Assembly: GCA_963788965.1 (NCBI GenBank)
Contig: CAWBIK010000004.1
Coordinates: 186,001-250,000 of the forward strand
Direction of reading: 5' to 3'
Origin: QHXQ01 sp963788965
Lineage (GTDB): Bacteria > Acidobacteriota > Blastocatellia > Pyrinomonadales > Pyrinomonadaceae
DNA: 64,000 nt
Below are positions 20,904 through 33,857 of the stretch, piece after piece. Numbering within the stretch: the first letter of the stretch is position 1; each line of letters starts with the position of its first letter. The notes under the pieces are model-generated. The model was not told the DNA's origin, ran no database searches, and saw nothing but the letters and a program-made list of their open reading frames with translations. The position numbers and the translations under genes are program-made.

Positions 20904-22651
20904 TTAGGTGGTGATGGTCCCGTCAATCGGCTGCACAGGGCGCACGTCGCCCGCGCCGATCACTTCCATCTCTTCAATCGGCCGGTACTCGTAAGCTTCC
21001 CAAGTGACGACGGGCGTGCGCGGGAAGTTCTCGGTCGGCGGCGGCGAAGGCGTGCGCCATTCCAGCCCGGTCGCGGGCCAAGGATTCGGCGGGGCAAACT
21101 TGCCGTAGCGCATCGACCAGATGAAATAGACCGCCGGGATGATCAGGCCGAAGCCTAAGATCGACGCGCCCGCCGTGCTCATCACGTTTAGGACCTGCCA
21201 CAGCGGTTCGTCCAACGAATAGGCGTGATAGCGGCGCGGCATGCCCATGTAGCCCAACAGGAACTGCGGGAAGAACGTCAGGTTGAAGCCGACGAACAGG
21301 ACGAGCGCCGCGAACCGCCCCCAACCTTCCGGGTACATGCGCCCCGTGATCTTCGGCCACCACATGTGCAACCCCGCCATGTAAGCGGAGAGCGCGCCGC
21401 CGACCATGATGTAGTGGAAGTGCGCGACGATGAAATAAGTGTCGGTCAGATGCACGTCCATGCCTAACGCCGCGAGGAACAGACCCGTCAGACCGCCGAT
21501 GGTGAACAGCCCGATGAACGACAGCGCGTAGAGCATCGGCGTGTCGTATGAGATCGAGCCTTTGTAGAGCGTCGCCGTCCAGTTGAAGACCTTGACGGCC
21601 GAGGGGATCGCCACCGCAAAGCTGATGATGGAAAAGATCATGCCCGCGTAAACCGATTGGCTCGACGTGAACAGGTGATGTCCCCAGACGAGGAAGCCGA
21701 AGACCGCGATGGCTAAGCTAGAGAAGGCGACGAACGAATAACCGAAGATGTTCTTGCGCGAGAAGGTTGAGACGACTTCGCTGACTACGCCCATGCCCGG
21801 CAGGATCATGATGTAGACGGCCGGGTGCGAGTAGAACCAGAAGAGATGCTGGAACAGAACAGGGTCGCCGCCTAATCTCAGGATCGAAGATGCCGATATG
21901 CACAGTGCGCTCGAAGGCGAGCAACAGGATCGTGATGGCGATAACGGGCGTGCCGAGGACCATGATCAGGCTCGTCGCGTAATGCGCCCAGATAAAGAGC
22001 GGCAGCCGAAACCACGTCATGCCCGGCGCACGCATCGTGTGGATCGTGACGATGAAGTTCAAGCCCGTCAGGATCGACGAGAAGCCGTTGATGAAGATGC
22101 CGATGCCGACGATGGTGACGTTCGTGTTCGAGAACGACGTGCTATAGGGCACGTAGAACGTCCAGCCGGTATCAATGCCGCCGTTGAGCAAAGCCCAGAT
22201 GACGAATGCGGCGCCCAGTAAATAGATGTACCAACTGAGCAGGTTGATGCGTGGAAAGGCCAAATCCTTCGCGCCGATCATCAAGCGGCACAAGGAAGTT
22301 GCCGAGCACGGCCGGGATCGAGGGGATCAAAAAGAAAAAGATCATCAAGATGCCGTGCTGCGTGAACAACTTGTTGTAGGTGTGCGGGCCGAAGAAGTCG
22401 CCCGCGGGCGTCAACAGTTCCAGCCGGATCGCAATGGCATAGAAGCCGCCCAGCGCAAAGAAGATCGAGATCGAGATCAGATACAGCAGCGCGATGCGCT
22501 TGTGATCTCTGGTGAACAGCCACGACTTGATGCCGTAGTGCGCGTTCAAGTAGTTCGTGTGCGCGAAGCGTGTGCGCCATTCGGGCGCATCGGCGCGCGG
22601 CGGCGTGCCGACGGGCGTGGCCGGGTTCAGCGGTGTGTCTGCTGCGCTCAT
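20904..22651 (-). CDS. coxA: Cytochrome c oxidase subunit I, A2-type (frame broken twice)
   Basis: Heme-copper oxidase catalytic subunit, about 580 residues, 12 or more helices. Ligands are visible: low-spin heme His in FTQHGILMIFFF, the CuB loop SHPAVYIMILPGMG with the cross-linking Tyr, GHHLFTS, and HFHYIMVGG for the two hemes. The D-channel glutamate of A1 enzymes is absent. The helix VI motif FYSHPAVY matches A2-type oxidases such as the Rhodothermus caa3 enzyme. Frame changes are needed near 22285, where CCGCTTGATG should read CCGCTGATG to give VPLMIGAKD, and near 21880. It reduces O2 to water and pumps protons in the inner membrane. Confidence 0.92.
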
Positions 22652-22710
22652 AAAACCTCGTGTGCTTGCTCGGATAAAAACAAGTGGCCCGCGATTGCGG
22701 CGGCGGCTAC

Positions 22711-23859
22711 TTAGTTATGTCCTTGCGGGTTCGGGCCGCCGCCCTGTGTGTTCGCGTTGCCGCCTTGCGCCCCGCGCGGCGCGGTCGGCCCGACCGGGTT
22801 GCTGCGCTGCGTGTCGGGCGCGATGCCGGTGGTTGTCCCGCCAGCTGGTGCGGGCGCGGCCGTGTTCATCGTGCCGCCCGTCGCGCCCGTTGTGCCGCCC
22901 GCGGCCGGTGCGCCGAGCGCACGAATATATGCGATCAGTTGGAGTATCTGTTCTTCGGTCACTTGCCCACGGAACGAAGGCATCTGCACCGAGCCGAAGC
23001 CGAGCACGCGCTTAGCCTGCGGGTCGAGGATCGACTCGCGGATGTAGGCTTCATCCACGACGACCTCTTGCCCTGTGTCGAGCTTCTGCGGTTTGCCGAA
23101 GAGGCCGGTCAACTGCGGGCCACGCCCCTGCACGTCCGCGCGGTGACACGAAGCGCAACCTAGACTCTGAAACAGCTTCTCGCCCTGCGCCGACGGCGAC
23201 TCGCTCGTGCCGCCGGAGAGCCACGCTTGATACTCCTGCGGCTCTTGCACGACGATGTAGCCGGTCATGCCGCTGTGGTTCGTGCCGCAATACTCGGTGC
23301 AGTAGAGATGGAAGCGGCCGGTCTTCGTCGCTTGAAACCAGACGAAGGTATAACGCCCCGGTACTACGTCCGTGCGGACGCGGAAGGCGGGCACGGCGAA
23401 CGAGTGGATCACGTCCTCGGTCGTCAAGGTCAGCTTGACCTTCGCGCCCACGGGCACGTGCAGTTCGTTGATCTCGCGCTGCCCTTCGGTGTGTTGGAAC
23501 TTCCACATCCACTGTTTGCCGACGACGAAAATCTCGATGGCATCGCGCGGCGGCCGGTAGAGCGCGAAGTACAAACTCGCGCCCCAGACGAAGATCGTCA
23601 TAGAGATCAGGAACGGGATGACCGTCCACATCGTCTCTAACGGGAGCGAGCCGGCGTTCGGGCGCGGTATCTCGTCGGGCGAGCGGCGGCGGTATCTGAC
23701 CGCGAAATAGAAGATCAGCACCGACACGAGCACGGAGAAAAAGAGCGTGATCGCGATCAGGTAGAGATAGAGCGCATCCACGTGCCCCGCTGTGCTCGAC
23801 GCCTGTTCGGGCGTGAACGGGAGTCGCGGCAGATCGATCTTTGGCAAAGGAATCTGCAT
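22711..23859 (-). CDS. coxB: Cytochrome c oxidase subunit II with fused cytochrome c (caa3 type)
   Basis: 382 residues. There are two N-terminal helices, then a periplasmic cupredoxin with the dinuclear CuA site (HSFAVPAFRVRTD and YCTEYCGTNHSGM, giving both Cys, His and Met ligands). A C-terminal class I cytochrome c domain follows, with heme motif CASCH and distal Met in VQMPSFRGQV. The fusion marks a caa3 oxidase that accepts electrons on its own heme. The last 70 residues are a Gly/Thr/Ala/Pro/Asn-rich low-complexity tail. CoxB starts 5 bases after the SCO stop. Confidence 0.94.
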   Translation of the reverse strand: MQIPLPKIDLPRLPFTPEQASSTAGHVDALYLYLIAITLFFSVLVSVLIFYFAVRYRRRSPDEIPRPNAGSLPLETMWTVIPFLISMTIFVWGASLYFALYRPPRDAIEIFVVGKQWMWKFQHTEGQREINELHVPVGAKVKLTLTTEDVIHSFAVPAFRVRTDVVPGRYTFVWFQATKTGRFHLYCTEYCGTNHSGMTGYIVVQEPQEYQAWLSGGTSESPSAQGEKLFQSLGCASCHRADVQGRGPQLTGLFGKPQKLDTGQEVVVDEAYIRESILDPQAKRVLGFGSVQMPSFRGQVTEEQILQLIAYIRALGAPAAGGTTGATGGTMNTAAPAPAGGTTTGIAPDTQRSNPVGPTAPRGAQGGNANTQGGGPNPQGHN

Positions 23860-23864
23860 CGTGC

Positions 23865-24818
<954 letters not shown>

Positions 24819-24820
<2 letters not shown>

Positions 24821-25412
24821 ACTGATCCCTTTTCTCCGTCTGGCGGCCGGCGCTGGAATAGGAGGGCAGGTCGAGGCCGCCCTGTATGGTCGGGTCGCCG
24901 GGTTGCGCCTCAGCGCGCGCCGGCAAGCCCTTTTGCAAGAGCCGCTGCATTGCCTCGTCAATCGGCACGCGCACCATGCCGGTGCTCGGATCGGGCTGAC
25001 CGTAATTGTGCAACTCGTAATCGTATTTCTCGCGCAACAGATGCCACTCCGCCTGCGGCTCGCGCAACTCGAAGTTCCCGCGCGGGTCATTCGTTAACTC
25101 CGGGTCGAGCGCACGCTGCCCCTTCATGCCTTGCAGGTGCGGGACGCCTTGCGCCGGTTGGCGCTCAACGTCGGTGCGCGCCAGCGGGCTGTGAAACTCT
25201 TGCGCCTCTTTGGTCAATTCGCGGTGTTCAAAGTAGCGAGCCAGCGCGAACATCAACAGGCAGATGATGACGCCGAAGAAGGCGAGCGCGGCCACGAACG
25301 TGGCGACGCCTTTGACGTTCACGTCCGATTCTTCGTGCATCACATCCGGATTCTCGATGTGGCGCACGTCCGGCGTCTCCGTCACGTGAATTTTTCGCCC
25401 AAAGACTCCCAT
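24819..25412 (-). CDS. Single-pass membrane protein of the act-cox cluster
   Basis: 197 residues. A soluble N-terminal stretch (KIHVTETPDVRHIENPDVMHEESDV) precedes one transmembrane helix (VATFVAALAFFGVIICLLMFAL), then a periplasmic part with FEHRELTKEAQEFHSPLA and a polar, Pro/Gly-rich tail. There are no heme or metal motifs. Proteins of this shape occur between actF and the SCO/cox genes in acidobacterial and related clusters, so an assembly or accessory role in the supercomplex is plausible but not shown. It ends (TGA) right next to the family B repeat arm. Confidence 0.65.
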
Positions 25413-25477
25413 CTTATTCCTGCCTCACAAAGTTGCTGACCGTCATCCAACACGAACGCACCTGCGCCCTTATCCGC

Positions 25478-26740
25478 TTAATGGTGGCCGTCGTGCTGTT
25501 CCAGCGCATTCTCCAAGCCGGAATCGCCGAGCGGCAACAGCGGTCGCTGCTTCAACTGGCGCGCGAAGTACCAGAGCCACAGACCGCCGATGCCGATGGG
25601 CGCGACGAAGTAGAGCGCATATGTCAACACGCGCATTGCGCCCGCTGCCGCCGCGTCGTGCGTTTCCGGAAAGACCATGTGGCTCGGCGCGATCAACCAG
25701 AACAGATCGACGACGCGCGCGCCCAACACCAGCAGCGCAACCAGTACGAGTTTGCCCGCGTGCCGTTTCAAACTGCGCGACAGCAGGATGACGAACGGCA
25801 ACGCGAAGTGGAAGAAGATGATAAAGAGCGCCACGTATTGCCAGCCGCCGCGCAGGCGATGCAAGTACCAGGTGATCTCTTCCGGCAGGTTGGCCGACCA
25901 GATGATCAAGAACTGCGAGAACGAGAAATAGGACCAGAGCATCACGAACGCGAGCAGGAGTTTGCCGTGATCGTGCAGGTGGCGCGGCTGATAGACCGCG
26001 CCCAAGCGCGCATCGTGTTTGACAAAGTACGCTTCCATGCAGATGGCGAAGGCGAGCGCCGTCAAGCCCCAACCGACCATGATGAGCAAGCCCCAGATGG
26101 TCGAGAACCATTCCGGCTCAAGCGACATGGTCCAGTCAATCGCCGCGAACGTCACGGTCAATCCGAACAGCACGATGCCGGGGCCGCTCACGTTCTGCAT
26201 CCGTTCTTTCAACGTGCGCTGCATGCGCGGGTCTGATTCCGTGTCCTGCTGAAGCGACCACTTGTTCAACAGGTGCGCCAGCACCCACCAGACCAGAAAG
26301 TAGAAGACGAAGCGACCGATGAAGAACGGGATATTTAGATACAGTTCCTTATGTTTGACCGCGTGGCTCTCTTGCACGACCTCAGGCAGCGTCCACGGGT
26401 AGAGCTTGTGCATGACGACCGCCGCGATGATGGGCAGAAACAGCACGGCCATCAGCGGCAGCACGCGCGTCGCGGCCTCGAACAGACGGCGCAGCACGAC
26501 GCCCCAACCGCCGCCCGACAGATGATGCAACATCATCAGCGCCATCGAGCCGACCGAGATGCCCGTCCAGAAGACGTAGCCGAGCAGGTAGGCGCGGAAG
26601 AAGTGCGACAGGTTGAAGAACGCGCCGAGGACCAGCAGGATCAGCGCCGCAATGCCGACGACGAGCGCCGTGCTTTGCAGCCGATCAAGTGCCGCGGGCG
26701 GCGTGTAGGTGCGGGCTTCGGTTACGTGTTCGGCTGCCAT
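25478..26740 (-). CDS. actF: Alternative complex III subunit ActF
   Basis: 420 residues and about ten predicted helices, a paralogue-type membrane subunit of the NrfD/PsrC-like fold. Typical segments are LGYVFWTGISVGSMALMMLHHLSGG, HKLYPWTLPE, AIDWTMSLEPEWFSTIWGL, WSYFSFSQFLIIWSANLPEE and FVILLSRSLKRH. In alternative complex III the ActC/ActF pair builds the membrane core for quinol oxidation, and ActF is thought to contribute a proton path. Its ATG overlaps the actE stop by one base (TGATG), a sign of coupling. Confidence 0.9.
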   Translation of the reverse strand: MAAEHVTEARTYTPPAALDRLQSTALVVGIAALILLVLGAFFNLSHFFRAYLLGYVFWTGISVGSMALMMLHHLSGGGWGVVLRRLFEAATRVLPLMAVLFLPIIAAVVMHKLYPWTLPEVVQESHAVKHKELYLNIPFFIGRFVFYFLVWWVLAHLLNKWSLQQDTESDPRMQRTLKERMQNVSGPGIVLFGLTVTFAAIDWTMSLEPEWFSTIWGLLIMVGWGLTALAFAICMEAYFVKHDARLGAVYQPRHLHDHGKLLLAFVMLWSYFSFSQFLIIWSANLPEEITWYLHRLRGGWQYVALFIIFFHFALPFVILLSRSLKRHAGKLVLVALLVLGARVVDLFWLIAPSHMVFPETHDAAAAGAMRVLTYALYFVAPIGIGGLWLWYFARQLKQRPLLPLGDSGLENALEQHDGHH

Positions 26741-27588
26741 CAGTGATGCTCACCTCCGCCCTCGTTGTGGCCGTTCGCGGTCGCGCCGGGCTGCGCCTGC
26801 TTGAGCTTCGCCGGGTCAACATCCTTTTGATCCACCTGCTGGCTCAGTTGCAGCGCGCGCACGTAGGCGATGATCGCCCAACGATCCTGCACGGGAATTT
26901 GCGCGGCGTAGTCGGGCATCGCGCCCCAGCCATTCGTGATCACGTCGAAGAAGTGGCCGACGGGTGCTTGGCGCAGGCGGTCGTCGTGATACGAGGGCGC
27001 GGGCCGGAAGCCGCGCCGCACGATCATGCCGTTGCCGAAGCCGGTCGCGCCGTGGCAGAGCGCGCAATAGATTTGATAACGCTCCTGCCCACGCTTGAGC
27101 ACGTCGGCCGTGACGGGGAACGGGAACATGATCGCGTCCTGCTCCGCGCCGCCGCCGCTGCTACCTGTGCCCTGTTGCTGGCCCACGTTGCCGCGCACGT
27201 TCGTATCGCCGCCCGGTAGTTGTCCGCCCGTGCTGCCCGGTATGTTGGCCGTGCCGGCCTGCAAGACTGTCTGCGTCGTGCCGCCCGTTGTGAGCGCCTG
27301 CGCGCCGCCGCCTTTGCCCGTGTAATACAACTTGTCCGCGCGCAAGTAACCGCGCGGGATCGTGCCCGCGACGTATGGCCGCGACGACAGCCCGTCGCCG
27401 AACGTCGTGCTCGCTTCGTACACTTCAAAGCGCGGCTGATCCTGCATGTCCGAACGGCAGCCTGATAACAGTAGGCAGCAGGCAGTCGGCAGCAGGCAGT
27501 AAAGACCAAACCGCCAGCCCGTCGCGCGCGCGCCGCCTGCGCCCGTCTGCCTGCGCCTGTCTGCCTTCCGCCGACTAATATTCCACAT
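26740..27588 (-). CDS. actE: Alternative complex III subunit ActE (mono-heme c lipoprotein)
   Basis: 282 residues. After a basic leader comes a lipoprotein signal whose core YCLLPTACCLLLSGC (lipobox LSGC) is encoded by family B heptamers. The mature region has EASTTFGDGLSSRPYVAGTIPRG, common to ActE, a low-complexity Gly/Thr/Gln insert, and a class I cytochrome c domain with heme motif CALCHG and a downstream Met (AMPDYAAQIP). ActE passes electrons from ActA towards the oxidase. A start nearer the lipobox is possible, because the first 25 residues also lie inside the repeat element. Confidence 0.9.
   Translation of the reverse strand: MWNISRRKADRRRQTGAGGARATGWRFGLYCLLPTACCLLLSGCRSDMQDQPRFEVYEASTTFGDGLSSRPYVAGTIPRGYLRADKLYYTGKGGGAQALTTGGTTQTVLQAGTANIPGSTGGQLPGGDTNVRGNVGQQQGTGSSGGGAEQDAIMFPFPVTADVLKRGQERYQIYCALCHGATGFGNGMIVRRGFRPAPSYHDDRLRQAPVGHFFDVITNGWGAMPDYAAQIPVQDRWAIIAYVRALQLSQQVDQKDVDPAKLKQAQPGATANGHNEGGGEHH
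27467..27570. repeat. Family B heptamer element, copy 3 (encodes ActE signal core)
   Basis: Arm 27467-27505 (CAGTAGGCAGCAGGCAGTCGGCAGCAGGCAG...) and a diverged inverted arm 27543-27570 (GTCTGCCTGCGCCTGTCTGCC) bracket the first residues of ActE. Read leftward, the first arm encodes the lipoprotein signal core. Confidence 0.75.
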
Positions 27589-28120
27589 CTGTCACCTCAC
27601 GTGGCCCGAGGCTGCGCATGAACTCGAACGTGCGTTCGCGGTCGAAGTTTTCGTCGCGCGCTTCGATCAGCAGGAAGAAACTGTCGCGCGAGGCGAGCGC
27701 GAAGTTTCGCGCGTTGAAGACCGGGTGATAAGGTTCGGGCAGACCGTTTAGCGCGAGCATGCCGAAGATGCCCGCGAGCGCCGCGCACAGCACCGTCGTC
27801 TCAAACGTGATCGGGATGAACGCCGGCCAACTGTTCAACGGTTTGCCGCCGACGTTCAACGGATAGTTGATAACCGACAGGTAGTACTGCATGCCGAAGC
27901 CGCCGAGGCAACCGATGATGCCGCCGATCAAGACGATGAGCGACATGCGCGTCTCATGCACGCCGACCGCCTCCGACAACGCTTCAATCGGATAGGGCGA
28001 GTAAGCGTCGAGCCGCCGGTAGCCCGCTTCGTGGGCGGCGCGCGCGGCGCGCTACCACGTCGGTCGGGTTGTCGAACTCGGCCATCAGCCCGTAGAAGGG
28101 CGGGCGCTCTTTCCGTTTCT

Positions 28121-28124
<4 letters not shown>
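27575..28124 (-). CDS. actD: Alternative complex III subunit ActD (one frame break)
   Basis: About 182 residues starting MKKRKERPPFYGLMAEFDNP at 28124, with GGAGG just upstream inside the end of actC. ActD has two transmembrane helices (MSLIVLIGGIIGCLGGFGMQYYL and ITFETTVLCAALAGIFGMLAL) and the typical segments HEAGYRRLDAYSPYPIE, NYPLNVGGKPLNSWPAFIPITFE and RDSFFLLIEA. A frame change is needed near 28045 in a GCGCGCCGCGCGCGCC tract, consistent with a dinucleotide miscount. It overlaps actC by four bases (ATGA). It has no cofactors and is a structural subunit. Confidence 0.88.
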
Positions 28125-29512
<1,388 letters not shown>

Positions 29513-29516
29513 CAGT

Positions 29517-32500
29517 TTAAGTCCCCTGTATCTCCGGGTTCGGGTTGCTGAGCGCCCACAGGAACGTGGTGCGCGGGCGCGTGTTCAACTCGGTCAGCAG
29601 ACCATAGTTGCGCGGCTCGCGCTGCCACCGCTGGATGCGGCTACCGCCGGGGCTGCGGTCGTTCAAGTCGCCGAACATGATCGCCTGCGTCGGGCATGCG
29701 GACTGACAAGCGGTCACGACTTCACCGTCGCGGATCGGCCGGCTGTTCTCTTTCTCCGATTCGATCTTCGCGTACTGAATGCGCTGAATGCAGTACGTGC
29801 ATTTCTCCATCACGCCGCGCGAGCGCACGCTGACTTCCGGGTTGCGCATTAGCTTCAACGACGGCGTGTTCCAATCTTGATAGAGCAGGAAGTTGAAGCG
29901 GCGCACCTTGTACGGGCAGTTGTTCGAGCAATAGCGCGTGCCGACGCAGCGGTTATAGACCATGTTGTTCGTGCCCTCGGCATCATGCACGGTGGCATTG
30001 ACGGGGCAGACCGGCTCGCACGGTGCGTTCTCGCAGTGCATGCACGGGATCGGTTGGAAGAAGACGCCTGCCGGGTTCTCCGCCAGACCTTTGAAATAGG
30101 TGTCAACTCTTAACCAGTGCATCTCGCGGCGACGCGCGACCTGCTCTTTGCCGACGACGGGAATGTTGTTCTCCGACTGACACGCGATGATGCACGAGTT
30201 GCAACCGACGCACGCCGTCGTGTCAATCGCCATGCCCCACTTGTAGCCGTTGTAATCGAACCCCGTGTAGAGCGTATCTTTCGGCCCCGGTTCTTTGTGC
30301 GTGCCCGTGCCGACACCCGCGCCTTCTGCGCCGTGCCCGGCCGCGATACCACTATCGGCCGGTGCGCCATGCTCGCCGCCCGAACCGGCCGCGCCGCTCG
30401 TCGCAGGCGGCCCGCCCTCGCTGTGTTCGACCTGCGGCCCGTGCCCGCCCTGCATGTACTCGGCGAGCGTCTTCGAGATGACGATCTCGCGCCCCTCCAT
30501 GTTGAAGTGGAGTTGCGTGCCGACGAGTTGATAAGTATCGGCGGTCGTCGTTAGTTGCGCGCCCGTGGCGTACCACGGCGCATCGGCGAAGCGCAGTTGA
30601 TAAGCATTGAACCCAACCTGCGTCTGCGGTGTGCCGCCGACATTGCCGGCGCGCGTGCGCCCGTAGCCGAGATGGATCGTCACCACGTCGTCGGGCTGCC
30701 CCGGCAGGACGAAGACCGGCGCGCGCACGGTCTGCCCGCGATAACTCAACTGCACGACCGGGGCCATGTACTCGATGCCCTTGTAGGTCGCCACGTCCTC
30801 TTGCTCATCGACGTTGAAGAGGCGACGCGCGGTCGCGGGGCTGACGTGCGCTGCGTTGTCCCAACACAACTTCGTCAGCGGCTTCGGCAACTCTTGCAAC
30901 CAACCGTTGTTCGCATAACGCCCGTCATAGACGGACGGGTCGGGGCGAAAGACGATCTCAAACTGGCCGGTTGCGCCTGTAGCTTGTGCGCTCGTGCTCT
31001 GAGCAGCCCAGTTGGCGTTGACCGCGACCGTCTTCTCCGGCGCAGTCGTGCCCGTGATGAGGCCGTCATGCACGGCCCTGCGCCACGCTGTCTCGAAGTC
31101 GCCAGCCATCTGCGGTTGCGTGCGCCAGTAGTCGCGCACGATGTCGTAGCCGCTCTTTTCGGGCGTGTCGGTGAACGCGGACAAGAACTCAACCGCGCTG
31201 CGCCCGCGATAGAGCGGCGCGATCAAAGGTTGGACGATTGACACCGTGCCGTCGTAAGCGCGCGTGTCGCCCCACGCTTCGAGGAAGTGGGCTTCGGGCA
31301 CGTGCCACTTACACCATTCCGATGTCTCGTCGAAATGCAGACCGAGATGCACGGTCAACTTCTGCTGATCGAACAGCTTCTTCAGCTTGTCTTGAAAATA
31401 AAAATCGGCCGGCGCGTTATAGACCGGATTGCCGCCGACGATAACGAGCGCCTCGACCAGTCCGTTGTGTATATCGCTGGCGAGCGCGCGCAGGTCCTCG
31501 ACCTGATCGACCGGCTGGTTGTTCGGATAGAACTCAAGCGGCTCGGTGTAAGTGACCGTTTGCCCGACGTTGCCGAGCGCGGCGTTCATCGCGTGCGCGA
31601 GCGCGTGAATGGCGGGCGGCGCATAGTCGCCCGCAATCACGATTGACTTGCCGCGCGCCGCTTGCAGGTCTTTCGCAATCGCCCCGATGCGTTCCGCATG
31701 GCGCACACCGCTCGCCGGCGCGGTGATGCCTTGCGCCCCAAGCGCGGCGGCGAGCGCGCGGGCGAACGATTCCAACTCGCTCGGTTTGACGGAGAAACGA
31801 TGGTCGGCCTTTCGCGCCCGTGTTCGTCGGCGTCGTCTCGACGACGTAGAGCCGGTTCATCTCCGTCTTGCCTTCGAGGACGCGGCGGCGGTCGATGAAG
31901 TCGCGGGCATAACGCAAGTCGCCGGGGCCTGCGGCGAGGAAATCCGCATCGAGCGCCAGCACGCGCTCAGCGCGGTCGAAGCGATAGACGGTGTTGACGG
32001 CCTGCCCGAAGGCGAGGCGTGCGCCCGCCTGCGCCGCACGCGTCCCGACCGGCTCGTATTGATGCCAACGCGCCTGCGGCAGCGCCGTTAGAATCTGTTT
32101 CATCAACGCCGCTTGCGTGGGCGACGTGACCGTTTCGGTCAAGAAGCGCAAGCCCGCGCCTTGCTTAGTCTTCAAGCCTTCGAGCGCCGTGCGCGCGTCG
32201 GCCAGAAACGCCGTGTAAGGTCGTATCTCGCCGCGATAAAGCACCGTGTTTGAACGGTCAGGATCGTAGAGCGTCAGGATCGAGGCGATGGCGAAGATGT
32301 CGGTTGCGCCGAGGTTGCCGGGGTGCAGTTCGTTGCCTTCGACGTGCGTGGGTCGCCCTTCATTACTACGCACTAACAAGCCGGTCGCGCCCTTCGGGTG
32401 CGGCATCGCGGTCGCAAAGAACAAGGGCGCCGGGCACTAACTCTTCGGGCTGGCGCACGAACGGCACGATGGATTCGGGCGGCTGATAGACGCAGCCCGA

Positions 32501-32752
32501 CAAGCCAGCGAGCGCGAGCGATGCGCCCATGATCTTCAGGAACTTGCGGCGGCCCACCGCGTCGTCCCACTCGCCCGCTTGGCGCGGAAACTCGCGATGC
32601 AGAAACTCGTCGAACTCATCGGTCGCGGCCAACTCTTCGAGACTGCGCCAGTACTCTTTGCCTTGCTTCGCGGCCAGCCGCGCGCGCACGTCCTCGGTCT
32701 TCAACGGCCGGCGTATCTTGTACAGTTCGGGGAGAGTGTCTTTAATGTGCAT
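29517..32752 (-). CDS. actB: Alternative complex III subunit ActB (molybdopterin-like plus FeS domains; frame broken twice)
   Basis: About 1,078 residues. The N-terminus has an internal Tat-type signal (GRRKFLKIMGASLALAGLSGC, Arg68-Arg69, lipobox Cys87), so the protein is exported folded and lipidated. The first part is a molybdopterin-oxidoreductase-like domain without the usual cofactor ligands. The C-terminal part is a ferredoxin domain with four Cys clusters: CVGCNSCIIACQSE, CMHCENAPCEPVCP, CVGTRYCSNNCP and CTYCIQRIQ plus ACQSACP. A Gly/Ala/His-rich linker separates them. Frame changes near 32425 (VPGAP to LFFATAMP) and 31810 (NTGAK to DHRFSVKPSELESF) are needed. It relays electrons from quinol (ActC) to ActA hemes. 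Confidence 0.92.
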
Positions 32753-32773
32753 CTGCTCAAACCCTTCTGCGGC

Positions 32774-33442
32774 TTACCTGTGACAGGTCGAACAGCTTTG
32801 CAGGATCGCCTTGTGCCGGACGTGATATTGCTCTTTCAATCTCATGCCTTCCGCCAACTCTTCCTTCGACTTGTTCTCGCCGCGCCACGCCATGTTGAAG
32901 ACCTGCTCGCGCGGGCGCAGGAAACGCTCCGGCGCGCGGTGGCATTCGAGACACCATTCCATTTGCAGCGACGCGTACTGATAGACAATCGGCATCTCGT
33001 CCACGCGCCCGTGACAGGTCGAACAGCCGACCCCTTTGTTGACGTGAATCGAGTGGTTGAAATAAGCGTAGTCGGGCAGGTCGTGAACGCGCGTCCACTC
33101 GATGGGCCGGTTCTCGCGCCAACTCTGGCGCACGATCTCTAAGTACGGACTTTCGCTCCAAATTTGCGAGTGACAATTCATGCAGGTCTTCGTGGGCGGC
33201 ATCCCGGCCGAGGCAGCCGTCTCGACCGACGTGTGACAATAGCGACAATCGATGCCGTCGTCGCCGACGTGGTGCTTGTGCGAGAACTGCACGGGCTGTT
33301 CGCGTTCGACGAACGCGCCCGTGTTCCAAGACGAGCGATTGATCTCGGCGAGACACCAGGCGGCAAAGGCGAGAATGAACAGCCCGCCGAAGATGCTCAG
33401 TTTCGCCAGCGTGTTCGTGCTGCGGTGGAAGATTTGCGGCAT
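32774..33442 (-). CDS. actA: Alternative complex III subunit ActA (pentaheme cytochrome c)
   Basis: 222 residues. An N-terminal anchor helix (LSIFGGLFILAFAAWCLAEI) precedes exactly five CxxCH motifs: CRYCH, CMNCH, CSTCH, CLECH and the C-terminal CSTCH. Distal-ligand His residues appear in FSHKHHVGDDGIDC and FNHSIHVNKG. ActA is the periplasmic electron exit of alternative complex III. It is the first gene of the 13.6 kb act-cox operon, so the operon promoter should lie in 33443-33846. Confidence 0.95.
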   Translation of the reverse strand: MPQIFHRSTNTLAKLSIFGGLFILAFAAWCLAEINRSSWNTGAFVEREQPVQFSHKHHVGDDGIDCRYCHTSVETAASAGMPPTKTCMNCHSQIWSESPYLEIVRQSWRENRPIEWTRVHDLPDYAYFNHSIHVNKGVGCSTCHGRVDEMPIVYQYASLQMEWCLECHRAPERFLRPREQVFNMAWRGENKSKEELAEGMRLKEQYHVRHKAILQSCSTCHR

Positions 33443-33846
33443 GGTCTTCTACTCGTTTAGCTGACCCGTATCGCGCAAGTACGTCGCTGCTACACCGGGG
33501 CTTGGCCCGGTCGGCCGCGTGGAGCAAGTCGTACACGACCCGCGCCTATTACACGCGTGCCGCCCGTGGCAGTTGCCTGCCGTCCGCCGTCGAGCCACAC
33601 GCGCTTTCATGCGGCCCTATTGGTAATGCTTTTAGTGGCTTAGTAGTACTAAATTTTTCCGCGCACGGCAAGCACTTTACTTGAAAAAGTTTTGCGTTTT
33701 TCGCGCGCATGCAGCCGACGCGCGAGGCGCGACCGCACGCCGCCCGCCTAATTACAGCCCCCGCGCGCCCACACGCCGCCGCAATTATTAGTTCGCCACA
33801 CATACGCGCGCATAATTATTCATGGCCCAGCTTAACTGTCTACTGC
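33443..33846. other. Intergenic region upstream of the act-cox operon
   Basis: A 400-base gap with locally low GC (33590-33700 and 33740-33830), in contrast to its surroundings. Since actA transcription must begin here, the AT-rich block near 33610-33690 is the best place for the promoter, but no clear -35/-10 pair can be named. Short TAATTA-type repeats occur at 33748, 33784 and 33813. The right end merges with a family B repeat arm. Confidence 0.4.
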
Positions 33847-33857
33847 CTACTGTCTAA
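33831..33857. repeat. Family B heptamer array, copy 4 (single arm)
   Basis: CTTAACTGTCTACTGCCTAC... at the end of the transporter gene. Read on the minus strand it provides the last codons (RQ) and TAG stop of that gene. No clear second arm was found nearby. Confidence 0.7.

Noticed and set aside
33590..33830. AT-rich block as a sign of horizontal transfer
   Set aside because: It is limited to the intergenic region before actA, with no mobile-element ends or foreign genes; a promoter region explains it better.
33831..33857. Insertion-sequence terminal repeat
   Set aside because: It matches the family B heptamers seen elsewhere, and no transposase or target duplication is near.
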